Shown here: positions 20,963 to 30,479 of the stretch, one piece after another
Position numbering within the stretch: the first letter of the stretch is position 1
Layout: each line of letters opens with the position of its first letter
Source: Rebecca billardiae RCC1528
Lineage: Eukaryota; Haptophyta
Reading direction: 5' to 3'
Assembly (NCBI GenBank): GCA_965240325.2
Contig: OZ251224.1
Coordinates: 3,100,001 to 3,164,000 of the forward strand
DNA length: 64,000 nucleotides
Translations under genes and position numbers: made by a program
The notes under the pieces: model-generated
Told to the model about the DNA's origin: nothing
Databases searched by the model: none
What the model saw: only the letters and a program-made list of their open reading frames with translations

Positions 20963-22456
20963 TCAGCTCAGTGCTGCGTCTGCTGCGGCGGTGCCTTCGA
21001 CTTGGCGGCCTCTCTCATGGTCAAAGGCGTCGTCTGCGCCCACCCGGGGGCCAGCCGAGGGCGGCGAGGCTGCTGCAAGCGGCTCCCCAATGGACGTAGG
21101 CAGGCCGCGCGAGAGCGCGAGCGCGAGCGCTCCGAGCGCCGCGACCGCAAAGAAGGCCAGGTGCTCGTCGAGCGGCGGGGCCTTGCCAGCGAGCCACGCG
21201 ATGAGCGAGCCGCCGAGCACGGGGCCAACGGAGCGCGCGGCGCACGCCAGCGTCTGCCCCACCCCGTTCGCGGCGCCAAGCGCCTCGGCGGGCGCCGAGT
21301 TGCTGATGAAGAGCATGGTGCACGTGAAGAGCGACGAGACAAAAACGGCCGAGATCAGCTGCAGAGCGCCCAGGGTGACGAGCAGGGGCACGAGCGCGCC
21401 GCTGCCGTCGGCGTGGCGCGCGGGGGACTCGAGGCGGTTGGTGAACGGCGTGAGCGCGTACGCGAGCACCGGCGGCAGCCAGCTCCACCGGTACGTGCGC
21501 AGCAGCCCGAGTGTTCGCACCACTGCGGGGAAGAGCAGCAGCTGAGAGCATAGGATGCCCGCGCCTCCGAGCGCCTGTAGGAGGCCGATGGTGCGCGTGT
21601 CGAAGCGCAGCCCGCCCTCGGCCATGGGCAGCTTGGCCCACAGCACCCACACCTCCTGCACCACCGCCACCGCGAACGCGACCACCCCGTAATGGGCCGC
21701 GCACAGCCACGTGAGCGCGCTCGGCCGCGCGGGCGCGCCGCCCGATGCTGACCGGCCTGCCGGGCTCGGCGAGGCGACGGGGTCGAGCAGGGGCTGGCCG
21801 AGCTGGCGCATGCGCGACGAGCGCGGCGGCAGTGTCTCGGTGAGGCACGCCCACGCCACGACGCTCGCCACCGCGCTGCACACGCCGCACAAGCAGCATG
21901 GCAGCGCGAATGGAAAACGGGCGAACAGCGAGCCGGCGGGGAAGGCGCTCGGCCACGTGGCCGAAGGCTGGGAGAGCGCGCCGCCGAGCGCCGGGCCGAT
22001 GAGCATGCCGACGCCGAAGCAGGTGGTCAGGATGCCGAACGCGCGCGCGCGGTTCGTCTGATCTGTGATCTCCGAGAGGTACGTCTTGGTCACGCCGATG
22101 TTGCCGTTGCACAGGCCGCGCAGCGAGCGCGCGGACAGTGCCATCGCAAACGAGGTGGAGAAGCCGAAGATCGGGATGCAGACGGTGGTGGATAGGAGGC
22201 CGGCCAATAGCACGGGTCGACGGCCGATTCGGTCGCTCAGCACGCCCCACGGGTACGAGCCCAGGAACTCTGCAAGGCTCGCCATCCCGATGATGACGCC
22301 GCTGTAGTAGCCGATGCGCGGGTCGTCGTCCTCCAGGTGCATGAACTGCTGCACCATGAACGGGGAGAACGGGAGACACATCGTGAAGGACAGTGCCTCC
22401 GAGAAGTTCATCCACGCCACCACCGCCAGCCGAGCCGCGGGCAGCGGCGTCGACAT
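20963..22456 (-). CDS. MFS transporter, ZIFL-like (zinc-induced facilitator-like family)
   Basis: A single exon encodes about 497 residues from the ATG at 22456. The frame is open further upstream, but that part lacks protein character. It is a 12-TM major facilitator protein. The N-terminal half matches the plant ZIF/ZIFL and related pattern: WMNFSEALSFTMCLPFSPFM in helix 1, SDRIGRRPVLLAGL in the helix 2-3 loop (MFS signature), LRGLCNGNIGVTKTYLSEI, and FGVGMLIGPALGGAL in helix 5, followed by LTETLP. Family members move zinc chelators, potassium or organic ions across vacuolar or plasma membranes; the substrate here cannot be told. The C-terminal about 50 residues are hydrophilic and probably cytosolic. 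It is divergent from the gene at 22592. Confidence 0.8.
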   Translation of the reverse strand: MSTPLPAARLAVVAWMNFSEALSFTMCLPFSPFMVQQFMHLEDDDPRIGYYSGVIIGMASLAEFLGSYPWGVLSDRIGRRPVLLAGLLSTTVCIPIFGFSTSFAMALSARSLRGLCNGNIGVTKTYLSEITDQTNRARAFGILTTCFGVGMLIGPALGGALSQPSATWPSAFPAGSLFARFPFALPCCLCGVCSAVASVVAWACLTETLPPRSSRMRQLGQPLLDPVASPSPAGRSASGGAPARPSALTWLCAAHYGVVAFAVAVVQEVWVLWAKLPMAEGGLRFDTRTIGLLQALGGAGILCSQLLLFPAVVRTLGLLRTYRWSWLPPVLAYALTPFTNRLESPARHADGSGALVPLLVTLGALQLISAVFVSSLFTCTMLFISNSAPAEALGAANGVGQTLACAARSVGPVLGGSLIAWLAGKAPPLDEHLAFFAVAALGALALALSRGLPTSIGEPLAAASPPSAGPRVGADDAFDHERGRQVEGTAAADAALS

Positions 22457-22591
22457 ACCTCCGTGGAGATTCCCTCGCGACCGTGGCCGGCCGGTGCCAC
22501 CGCGCCAAGCGCCAAGGCGGCAGCGGCCCAAGCCCCCAGCGTCCGGTGACAGCTGCAGCCCACGAGGCCCGCGCGAGCACGGGCGGCAATC
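22457..22591. promoter_or_regulatory. Divergent promoter region (135 bp)
   Basis: Start codons of the ZIFL-like transporter and the EF-hand-like membrane protein are only 135 bp apart. No TATA-like element is evident in this GC-rich spacer. Confidence 0.4.
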
Positions 22592-23465
22592 ATGGTGGTC
22601 GGCATGTTGAGAACGCACCTTGCGAACAACTGGGGATGGTACCTCTTCGGCGGGACGGTGGGTGGGCTAGGGAACTACGTGTACTGCTCATATGCGTCCG
22701 GCGTGCGGCGACGGGAGCTGCTCGACCGCATCGAGGACGCGCTCCCCGTGAATGCCGACGAGCTGCTTGAGCTGCGCACGCACAATGAGGTGCGCGCGGC
22801 GCAGCTGCTCGAGCTGCAGCAGCGGCTGGGGACGGGCAGGCGACCCAAAGCCGTGGACGGGCAGATCACCCTCAGCGATTTCATCGCCGCCCTGCCGGGC
22901 TCTGTGGGGGGCGAGCTCGCCGAGCAGTACGCTTTGGAGCGCATGCTCTTCGCGATGAGCGACAACGGCCGCGAGCAAGTCAAGCTGGCCGATGCGACCG
23001 CTGGCCTGATGTTCGTCGGCTTGGACTCTGTGGACGCGCGCATGAGCGCGATGTTCCGCGCGTACACCGCGCCGCAGCCGCCGCAGGCCCAGCCCCTCGA
23101 CGCGGTCCCGCTCGAGCATGTGCGCTCGCTGCTCGGCGCGCTGCTCGCGACCAACCAGCTGCCAGTCGAGAAGCGCGCGCGCGAGGTGAAGCGGCCCTTC
23201 TACCTGCCCAACAACTGGGACGAAGTGACGGTGGACGTGCTGATGGAGGCGGTCCCCGAGGCCGACGCCGCGCGCGGCGCGCTCTCCGAGGAGGGCTTCA
23301 AGCGCTTCCTCTGCAGCAACGAGGTGTGCATCTGGGGCGAGTGCTACCGCCTGGCCGAGGAGGAGGAGAGGCGCAAGGCCATCGAGCTCAAGGCCGAGCG
23401 GGAGCGCAACCCGCCGTGGTGGGCGTTCTGGCGCTCGAAGCCGAGCGCGGCGGAGGACCCAGCGC

Positions 23466-23497
<32 letters not shown>

Positions 23498-23575
23498 TCC
23501 ACCGCCAGTGCGTCCGCCGCCGCCGCCACCTCGGCTGGAGAAGGCTCGCCGCCACCATCCAGCGAGTCTCAATGA
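22592..23575 (+). CDS. Membrane-anchored protein with degenerate EF-hand-like region
   Basis: A 327-residue single-exon ORF. Residues about 12-33 (WGWYLFGGTVGGLGNYVYC) form one hydrophobic segment near the N-terminus, which could be a membrane anchor or an organelle-targeting signal. Residues about 120-160 (LFAMSDNGREQVKLADATAG and following) look like a calcium-binding EF-hand that has lost most of its acidic ligands. The C-terminus has a poly-alanine tract encoded by (GCC)n, then a serine/proline tail. I cannot assign a family. A resemblance to mitochondrial or ER EF-hand membrane proteins is only suggestive. Confidence 0.65.
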
Positions 23576-24326
23576 TGGCCATTTGATGAGGTGTCAAAGG
23601 CACGGGCCGGCACTGGGCGCGCGGGCCGCCCCAGGCCCAGCAAGTGCTTTGTGGTCTGCCACCATGCGGATACCGCTGGCGCCCAACGGCTCTGCACCCA
23701 GCGACCAAGACGCATGCGGGCCGAAGTTGCGGCCTCCGTTCAGCTGCGCCGAGCGCTGATCCGCCCGGCTGGCAAGCTAGGCTACTCACTAGTCTGGTCA
23801 AGTGGTCAGTCACGGAAGTACCGCAGCTGTCCGCCGGGCCCGGGATACGACTTACGAGCGGACGGCGCGGCGGCGCCGACAGCATCAACACTTATAGTTA
23901 TATGCTCGCGTCGTAACTACGTCGTCGCGAGCGACTGTAAGTCAGTAAACTTGTATTAGACTAAGTCTATAAGTCAGCAGTACTAGAGGCTAGACGGTGC
24001 TGCATGTGTCTGAGTTGAAATAACACTATATCACTCTCGTCAGTCTCACTCTGAGACTGACCGTCACTATTATGACCGCGTTCCGCGGTCCTTTTCTGCA
24101 TAGAATCAACGCAGTTGGGGGCCCGCGGTGGCCGTGCAATCGCGGCTCTCCGCCGTAGTGGCAGTTCGCCAGTTGAAGTCGGTTCTGAGATGACTGAAGC
24201 TATATTAGTCCGACCGTCGCCCTGCCTGCGCGACCGCGAGACTCATTCACACTTCACACAATCACAGCAGCGGACCTGAGACCGCACCCGGCACCGGTCG
24301 TCAAATCGGACGTCCGTCTGACAACT

Positions 24327-24473
24327 AGCTGCCAAATGTCCAACTGGCTGATCAGCTCGGATCCGACCCGTCCGCGATCGTGCCATCGGCATCGGAATTA
24401 CTACTAGTAGCTGCCAAACTGTGTCCAACTCTGGCTGATCAGCTCGGATCCGACCCGTCCGCGATCGTGCCGA
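24327..24473. repeat. Short direct repeat, two copies
   Basis: A segment starting AGCTGCCAAA and ending GACCCGTCCGCGATCGTGCC is present at 24327-24384 and again at 24410-24473. The core of about 37 bp is identical; the 5' part carries small indels. The period is about 86 bp. Confidence 0.8.
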
Positions 24474-25276
24474 GTGAGTCGTGCCGCGGAGCTCGGAGTA
24501 CTGAAGGAGTCGGGTGTGACAGCAGGGTGCTTTAGCGCTGCGGCCCGTGCCAGCCAACGACCAGACGTACTCTGGCCACTTGACCCGTTGCACGGGTGAG
24601 TGACCGTACGCCCTGCCTAGTGCCTACCGCGCGCGCCGCGCGACCGGCGACTCGGGGTGATGGAGAGCGGATGGCGACAGCAGCAGCAGTCCTCATGAAG
24701 ACGATGAAACTGGCGGCACGGGTGCACGAGGTGGCAGGCGAAAGCGCGCCGACGAGACCGCATTTGACACACCTGAGCCGCACGCGCGTGCCGTCGCTGA
24801 GGGCGAGTGGCGAGCGCTGCAAACGCGCAACCGTACCGCGCGCGCCACGACGGCGCGGCACTAGCTGATGCAGGCCGTACTGCCGGCACTGCTTCTGCGA
24901 TCATGCGCCACGGTCGCAGCTGACTGCGTGAGCAGCAAGCGGGAGGCGGGTCCGGAGGCACGTGCAGGCGCCGTCCCGCATATCCGCCATCGCCCATCGT
25001 GCCGGGGCACGTCACCTCCGACGATCCGGATGTGGCCCAGTCCGGACGTCACGCGATCCGGGAAGACGAGTACGATTCGCTCGTAACGAACCGTTACACT
25101 AATGTCACGTCCAGCTGACGTCCAGATCGCACTTTACTTAAGGGAATCAGCTGGGCGCGCTTTTTTTTGGCCTGATAGACCTCTCAATGCGATCTCAAAA
25201 ACTCGAAACTCGGTCTCCGCCAGCCCTAAAAATCGCCCCCCGTCCCTTTTTTTCCGCCGCCCCCCGTCCCTTTTTT

Positions 25277-25366
25277 CTTGATCATAAAGATCTTTTTGAA
25301 ACGTGGTTCGGGCCCGCTGGTGCGGGCTCCACGCTGCGCGCTCCGCCCTGCACCGCGGGCCATTAG
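25277..25366 (-). repeat. Dispersed short element, copy 2 (inverted relative to copy 1)
   Basis: Reverse complement of the element at 20806-20900, with substitutions. The central hairpin is kept although its bases differ (GGAGCCCGC-ACCA-GCGGGC here). The AAAGATCTTT palindrome is also kept. The two copies flank the transporter/EF-hand gene pair. Confidence 0.6.
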
Positions 25367-25846
25367 TTAGTCTGCCATACTCACTGTCTCACACAGCACT
25401 CTGTCTGACTGAGAGACTCTGATGAGCACACCGTCTCTCACTCTCTCACTCTGCCGACTGCCGTCGTAGTAGTGCACTTAGCACGTATACATGATTACAG
25501 AGTTGCAGGGCACGTGACGGCCGGCCCCGACGCCGGCCGTAGTGGTCGTGTCGATCCGCGCCACGCACTTATACTAAGACTGTCGATCTGATCGATATGT
25601 CTGTAGACTGCTCGGATGATGCATGATCAGGCAGCATCAAGTGATATCCAAGTGCTGCTCACGCTATCCGATGAGTGGCATGTCGTGCCACTATACTCGG
25701 ACTTCAGTCGGCAGCCACGCAGCTGATGCCCGGTGCCGCGACGCTGCTCTCGTGGCAAGCTCACGTGGCAGGCTTAGCAGCCTGCGATCGATAGCGGCGC
25801 AGCTGACTGCCGCGCCTCACGGACGGGCTGCTGCCGCAGTAGTCCA

Positions 25847-27340
25847 TCAGCCCCGCAGGCCCTTCGCCGCTGCGGCAAGGCCCAGCACGGCGCACGCGGC
25901 GCCGACGCCCGCAACGATCGGATAGGTCTGTGAGAACTTGGCAACAGTCCCAGCGACGGAGCACCTGGGCTTGCCCTTGCTGAGGTCGGGTGGGGGCACC
26001 TTGGCGCATGCCTCGAAGGCGGACTCGGTCAGCGTGTTGGCAATGTCGAGCACATAGCGAACGCCGGCATCGTTGGACGCAGCGAGCTTCTCGAAGACAC
26101 CGTTGAGCTCGGAGACGGGCACGACCTTAGTCTCGGGATAGATCTTCTTCGCCGCGCACAGGTCGATCACCTCCTGCGTCGCCTTGATCCCGCCGATGAT
26201 CGAGCCGGCCACCGCCTGGCGGCCAAAGATGAGCGGCGCTGCCGGCACCGTGAAGGGGGCGTCCGGCAGTCCGATCAGCACCATCGTGCCGTTCGTGTCG
26301 AGGAGGGGCTGGTACTGCATCAGCTCGTGGCTGGCGGAGATGGTGTTGAGGATGAGGTCGAGGGACTTGGCCGCCGCGCCCATCTGCTTCGGGTCGGACG
26401 AGGCGACGTACTTGTCCGCGCCAAGGCCGAGCGCGTACTCGCGCTTGGCGTCGGAGCGCGAGATGACCGTCACCTCGCACCCGAGCGCCTTGCCGATCTT
26501 GATGGCCATCATGCCGAGGCCGCCGAGCCCCATGATGCCGAGCCGCGTGCCCGGGCCCGCCTTGTGGTACACCATCGGGTCGTACACCGTGATCCCGGCG
26601 CACATCACCGGCCCGGCCTTCTCGAGCGGATAGTCCTTGGGGATCTTGATCGCAAAGCGCTCGTGGCAGACCATCTGCGTCGAGTACCCGCCCATCGTGC
26701 CGAGCTGCTCGAAGCCGGGGCCGTTGGGCGCGCGGCCGTGGATGTTGGGGAACGAGTATGTGAAGGTCGCCTGCTTGTCGCAGTACTGCTCCTCGCCGCG
26801 CTTGCAGAAGCGGCAGTCGAGGCAGCTGTCGACAAAGCAGCCCACGCCCACCTGGTCTCCGACTGAGAATTTCGTCACCTTCTTCCCCACGGCGACGCAT
26901 ACGCCCGCGAGCTCGTGCCTGCCGTGTGTAAGCGCACGCGCGCATGGTCGCGAGCCGTCAGGCCTGTCACACCCCGCCGGGCGCGCGCCAGGCAGAAGGC
27001 GAGGGGGCAAGGATACGTGCAGGCGATGTCGCGCGCGACTCACCCGGGGACCATCGGGTACATCGAGATGCCGCCGAGCTGGTCCGCGGCAAAGTGCAGG
27101 TCCGAGTGGCACACGCCGCAGTACTTCATCTCTGCGGACCGGGCGCGGGCGCCAAGGGTTTGGGTTGGAGGTCACGCCGAGTGAGAGCGATTCTCCACCA
27201 CGATTCGCCGAGTCTGCGCGCGCGCCGCGCACACCGATGTGCACATCGTTGTCACCGAGCGCGCGGCGCTTGATGCGGGCTGGCTTGAAGCAGCACTTCT
27301 TGTCGTTGCACATCATCGCGATCGCGTCGATGCCTGCCAT
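25847..27340 (-). CDS. Zinc-dependent alcohol dehydrogenase, CAD/YahK-like, with C-terminal hydrophobic tail
   Basis: Three exons join perfectly in phase: 27340-27235, 27131-27044 and 26918-25847, giving 421 residues. The spliced protein has the medium-chain dehydrogenase hallmarks: YCGVCHSDLHF with the catalytic zinc Cys at residue 40, GHE at 65-67, four structural-zinc cysteines at 97, 100, 103 and 111, and the Rossmann motif GLGGLG. Such enzymes reduce aldehydes (for example cinnamaldehyde-type) with NADPH. The family is usually about 350 residues. The extra C-terminal 50-60 residues end in a hydrophobic helix (YPIVAGVGAACAVLGLAAA), suggesting a tail-anchored form on the ER or an organelle surface. 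Introns 27132-27234 and 26919-27043 are GT-AG. It is divergent from the phosphatase gene at 27505. Confidence 0.88.
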   Translation of the reverse strand: MAGIDAIAMMCNDKKCCFKPARIKRRALGDNDVHIGVRGARADSANRGGESLSLGVTSNPNPWRPRPVRRDEVLRRVPLGPALCRGPARRHLDVPDGPRVSRARHRLHVSLPPRLLPGARPAGCDRPDGSRPCARALTHGRHELAGVCVAVGKKVTKFSVGDQVGVGCFVDSCLDCRFCKRGEEQYCDKQATFTYSFPNIHGRAPNGPGFEQLGTMGGYSTQMVCHERFAIKIPKDYPLEKAGPVMCAGITVYDPMVYHKAGPGTRLGIMGLGGLGMMAIKIGKALGCEVTVISRSDAKREYALGLGADKYVASSDPKQMGAAAKSLDLILNTISASHELMQYQPLLDTNGTMVLIGLPDAPFTVPAAPLIFGRQAVAGSIIGGIKATQEVIDLCAAKKIYPETKVVPVSELNGVFEKLAASNDAGVRYVLDIANTLTESAFEACAKVPPPDLSKGKPRCSVAGTVAKFSQTYPIVAGVGAACAVLGLAAAAKGLRG

Positions 27341-27504
27341 CGGGCCTGGAGGTGCTTCGAGAGCGGAGGGAGGGTTGGACCCCTTTGCGTACGACGGTCT
27401 CACTCGACCACGGGCGGCTCGGCAAGCGGCCGCCCGTCCGCGTGGTCCGGGTTTTTCCCCACTGACAGGTTGATGTTGGTGAGCACCAAAGTCGCACGCG
27501 TTCA
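27341..27504. promoter_or_regulatory. Divergent promoter region (164 bp)
   Basis: Lies between the start codons of the alcohol dehydrogenase (27340) and the inositol-monophosphatase-like gene (27505). No recognisable TATA box. Confidence 0.4.
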
Positions 27505-28431
27505 ATGACGATCGCGTTCATCATCGCCACGCTCGGCCTCGCGATGCCCGTTGATGTCGCTGACGTCCTGCGGGTGGCGGTGTCGGCCGGCCGAGACTCG
27601 GCGGCCGTCGTCCGCCAAAAGCTTGGGGCAGACGTGATGAAGACCAAAGCCTCGCGGGGCGACCTTCTCACGGCAGTCGACGTGGAGGTCGAGAAGATCA
27701 TCCAGGCTGCGGTGACCGAGGCATTCCCCGCGCACGGCTTCCTTGGCGAGGAGTCGGTGGCGTCAGGGGCGAAGGCGAGCTCGGCGGCGATCGCTGCGGC
27801 GATGGACAACACCGATAGCGAGTGGCTCTGGATCTGCGACCCCATCGACGGCACGACCAATTTTGTGCAGTCGCTGCCACTGGTTGGCATCTCGATCGGC
27901 GTCGCGCGCCGCCGGCCAGAGGGCGGATGGGAGCTCGCTTGTGGCGTGATCGTCGACCCGTTTCGCGATGAAGTGTTTTCCGCCGTCGCCGGCCAGGGCG
28001 CGCAGCTCAACGGCGCGCCCATCCGCGTGGGCACGGAGGCTCTGGCTGATGCTGTCGTCGCTACCGGCTTTGCACCCAATCCCGCAAGCCTGCAGCCGAT
28101 GCTGCGCGGCATGCAGGCGGTGGGTGCCCGCGCGCGGACGCTGCGCATGCTCGGCTCGGCCGCAATCATGCTTGCCTGGGTTGGCTGCGGTCGCCTCTCC
28201 GCCTACTTTGAGTGCGACCTGAGTGCGTGGGACGTGGCTGCGGGTGCGCTCATCGTGCGAGAAGCCGGCGGCGTGGTGACTGCACTGGATGGCTCCGAGC
28301 ACACGATTGCCACGCGCCCGTTGCTCGCAAGCAATGCGGCAAGCCACGGCGAGCTTCAGAGCGTGCTCGCGGAAGCTCGCGTGGTCGGCCTGGACGACGT
28401 GGGGCCTCCTTCGCCGGCCGGCTCCCAATGA
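27505..28431 (+). CDS. Inositol monophosphatase family protein
   Basis: Single exon, 308 residues. The metal-binding motifs of the Mg-dependent, lithium-sensitive phosphatase superfamily are present: GEES (81-84), DPIDGTTNF (112-120) and WDVAAGALIVREAGG near residue 240. These residues hold the magnesium ions that activate water to remove phosphate from myo-inositol 1-phosphate or related sugar or histidinol phosphates. The length fits the family (about 270-300). The first 16 residues are hydrophobic and might be a targeting sequence, or translation may start at Met14. The family also includes histidinol-phosphate and 3'(2'),5'-bisphosphate phosphatases, so the exact substrate is open. Confidence 0.88.
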   Translation: MTIAFIIATLGLAMPVDVADVLRVAVSAGRDSAAVVRQKLGADVMKTKASRGDLLTAVDVEVEKIIQAAVTEAFPAHGFLGEESVASGAKASSAAIAAAMDNTDSEWLWICDPIDGTTNFVQSLPLVGISIGVARRRPEGGWELACGVIVDPFRDEVFSAVAGQGAQLNGAPIRVGTEALADAVVATGFAPNPASLQPMLRGMQAVGARARTLRMLGSAAIMLAWVGCGRLSAYFECDLSAWDVAAGALIVREAGGVVTALDGSEHTIATRPLLASNAASHGELQSVLAEARVVGLDDVGPPSPAGSQ

Positions 28432-28685
28432 GTCTCATCACTCATCATCGTCAATCATTCGTTAATCGTTACCGATCCGCATCAATCTCCGCGAATAATA
28501 TATGACGACGCGTCGAGTATCATCTTGACGAGCATAACTTCGGGCCCCACCCAGTATTCCTGTATCATAATGAACTCTCATCACTCTGTCAGTGTGGCAA
28601 TGACGACATGCCGCCAGGTGGCTGACAGTGTTAGCAATTCTACTGCTAGTTAGCGCAGCTCCCAAGCAATCAGAGTTACCAGTCG

Positions 28686-30296
28686 TCACAGTTTGCTGTC
28701 AGACGAGAGCCGCGCGGTGTCCCCCACTGGCTGGCTTGACGCAACGGCGAGCGCGAGCGCTGCGGCGTTCTGACCAGCGGCGCGCCCAAAGACAACGCAC
28801 TCGAGCAGCGAGTTCCCCGCCAGCCTGTTCCGCCCGTGAACACCGCCTGTGACCTCGCCTGCGGCAAAGAGGCCGCGGATGGGCCGCCCTGTGCGTGCCG
28901 AGATGACGGCGCCGTCGCCCCCGATGCGCACGCCGCCCATGCAGTAGTGCAGCGCGGGCGTCACCTGCATCACGAAGAAGCCGCCCTCCGCGCCCGAGGA
29001 CGACCCACTGCCGCCGGCCCCCGCCGGAGCCGGAGCCGGCGTCAGCATGCCTGCCGGAAAGACCACCTTGCCCAGCTCATCCGGCCCGCCCGTGCGCGCG
29101 GCCGCGTCGTGCTTGGCAGCCTCCTCGCGCAGCACGCGCTCGTCGACGCCCAGGTGCGCGCACAGGCCGGGCAGGTCGTCGAAGCGCGTCGCGAGGCCCT
29201 TTGTCACGTAGAAGGCGAGCGTGGGCAGCCCGAACAGCGCGGCGGCCGCGGGGCTGAGCACGAGGTGCGCGCGCCCGCCCGAGCGCTCGCGGATGGCCGC
29301 AGTCACGACCGCGCGGGTGGCGAGCTCGTTCACAAACCGCCGGCCGCTATTGTCGAGCAGCACGCCGCCCGAGCCGCGCAGCGCCTCGGGCGCGAGGAAT
29401 TTGGTGCGCGTGTGCGGGTCGGCGGGGTCGACAAGCGCCGTCGGGTGCACCTGCACCTGCGACAGGTCGACAGCCTCCGCGCCCACGCGCTGCGCCATGC
29501 ACACGCCGTCGCCCGTCGCAAAGGCGCCGTTGGTAGTCGGCAGCGAGGCGAGCTCGGGCGCCCACTCGGTGAGCCGCTCGACGGAGCCGGCAAAGCCGCC
29601 AGTGGCGAGGACGACGGCGTGTGCTGGGAGCTCCGAGCGTGGCTCGCTCGGGGATGACCACACCACGCCCACCACGCGGCGGTCGTCCACGTCATTTGCA
29701 CGGCCGCCGGCGCCCTCCGCAACAGCCGGCGCAGTCAGCAGCTCATCGGCGCTCGCGTTCGCGACCACGCGGATGCCCTCGTCCGCGTCGACTGCAGCAG
29801 AGAGCGCGGACATGATCGCGACGCCGACGTTCGGCCCGCTCGACGGCCGGTACGTGCGAGCGTGCGAGTGCGCCCCAAGCTGCGCGAGCTTGGACATGTC
29901 GACGCCGAGCTGCTGGATGAAGGCGAGCGCTCCCTCGCTGTCCTCCACCAGCTTGCGCACGAGGCGTTCGTCCGAGAGGCCGGCGCCCGAGCGGAGTGTA
30001 TCGGCAATGAACGCGTCTGGCGTGTCGCCGGACGCCTTTGTCAAGGCTGAGAGCCCCGAGGACGCCTTTGCGCTGTTGCCGCCCAGCTTCCGCTCCTTCT
30101 CGAGCACGATCACGCTGACGCCGGGCGTGCGCCGCGCCTCGATCGCCGCGGTGAGCCCGGCGAGCCCACTTCCGATGACCAGCACGACTGGAGATCCCGG
30201 AGATGCGCTCCCGTTCGACGCGCCGCCGACCCCGGCGAGCACACGCGAGAGAGGCGCGTGCCGTGCTCGGACTTGACGGACGGCTTGGACCGCCAT
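28686..30296 (-). CDS. Fumarate reductase/succinate dehydrogenase-like flavoprotein
   Basis: Single exon. From the ATG at 30296 it gives 536 residues; an upstream in-frame ATG at 30410 would add 38 basic residues that could be a targeting peptide. The FAD-binding motif VIGSGLAGLTAA lies near residue 40, followed by LEKERKLGGNSAKASSG. Later motifs of soluble fumarate reductases (yeast FRD1/OSM1 type) are seen: VQVHPT, APEALRGSGGVLLD, GRRFVNELATR, HYCMGGVRI and GRNRLAGNSLLECVVFGR. Such enzymes use FADH2 to reduce fumarate or similar unsaturated acids for redox balance. No cytochrome b5 or heme domain is fused. It is divergent from the RING gene at 30480. Confidence 0.85.
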   Translation of the reverse strand: MAVQAVRQVRARHAPLSRVLAGVGGASNGSASPGSPVVLVIGSGLAGLTAAIEARRTPGVSVIVLEKERKLGGNSAKASSGLSALTKASGDTPDAFIADTLRSGAGLSDERLVRKLVEDSEGALAFIQQLGVDMSKLAQLGAHSHARTYRPSSGPNVGVAIMSALSAAVDADEGIRVVANASADELLTAPAVAEGAGGRANDVDDRRVVGVVWSSPSEPRSELPAHAVVLATGGFAGSVERLTEWAPELASLPTTNGAFATGDGVCMAQRVGAEAVDLSQVQVHPTALVDPADPHTRTKFLAPEALRGSGGVLLDNSGRRFVNELATRAVVTAAIRERSGGRAHLVLSPAAAALFGLPTLAFYVTKGLATRFDDLPGLCAHLGVDERVLREEAAKHDAAARTGGPDELGKVVFPAGMLTPAPAPAGAGGSGSSSGAEGGFFVMQVTPALHYCMGGVRIGGDGAVISARTGRPIRGLFAAGEVTGGVHGRNRLAGNSLLECVVFGRAAGQNAAALALAVASSQPVGDTARLSSDSKL

Positions 30297-30479
30297 CTTG
30301 CGACCTTGCTGCCGTGTGGCCGGCCGCGGCGCGAGCTGGCGGCGGCTGACCTCGAAGGGCACACGAGCGCGTCCGCGTCGGCGCCGAGCGTGCGCGGTCG
30401 GGCACAACACACACCGACACGGGCAGCACGGTCACGAGACGGCGGCGCTCGCACTCGTCACTTGACTTGCTGACGACAC

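Larger units (their letters stand above)
23576..25846. other. Gene-free region of 2.3 kb
   Basis: Between convergent genes. GC drops compared with coding DNA and the ORFs are short. It contains a direct repeat (24327-24384 and 24410-24473), homopolymer-rich DNA near 25160-25280 (T8, T7 and C-rich runs) and copy 2 of a dispersed element (25277-25366). I see no tRNA, rRNA or convincing exon. Confidence 0.6.
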
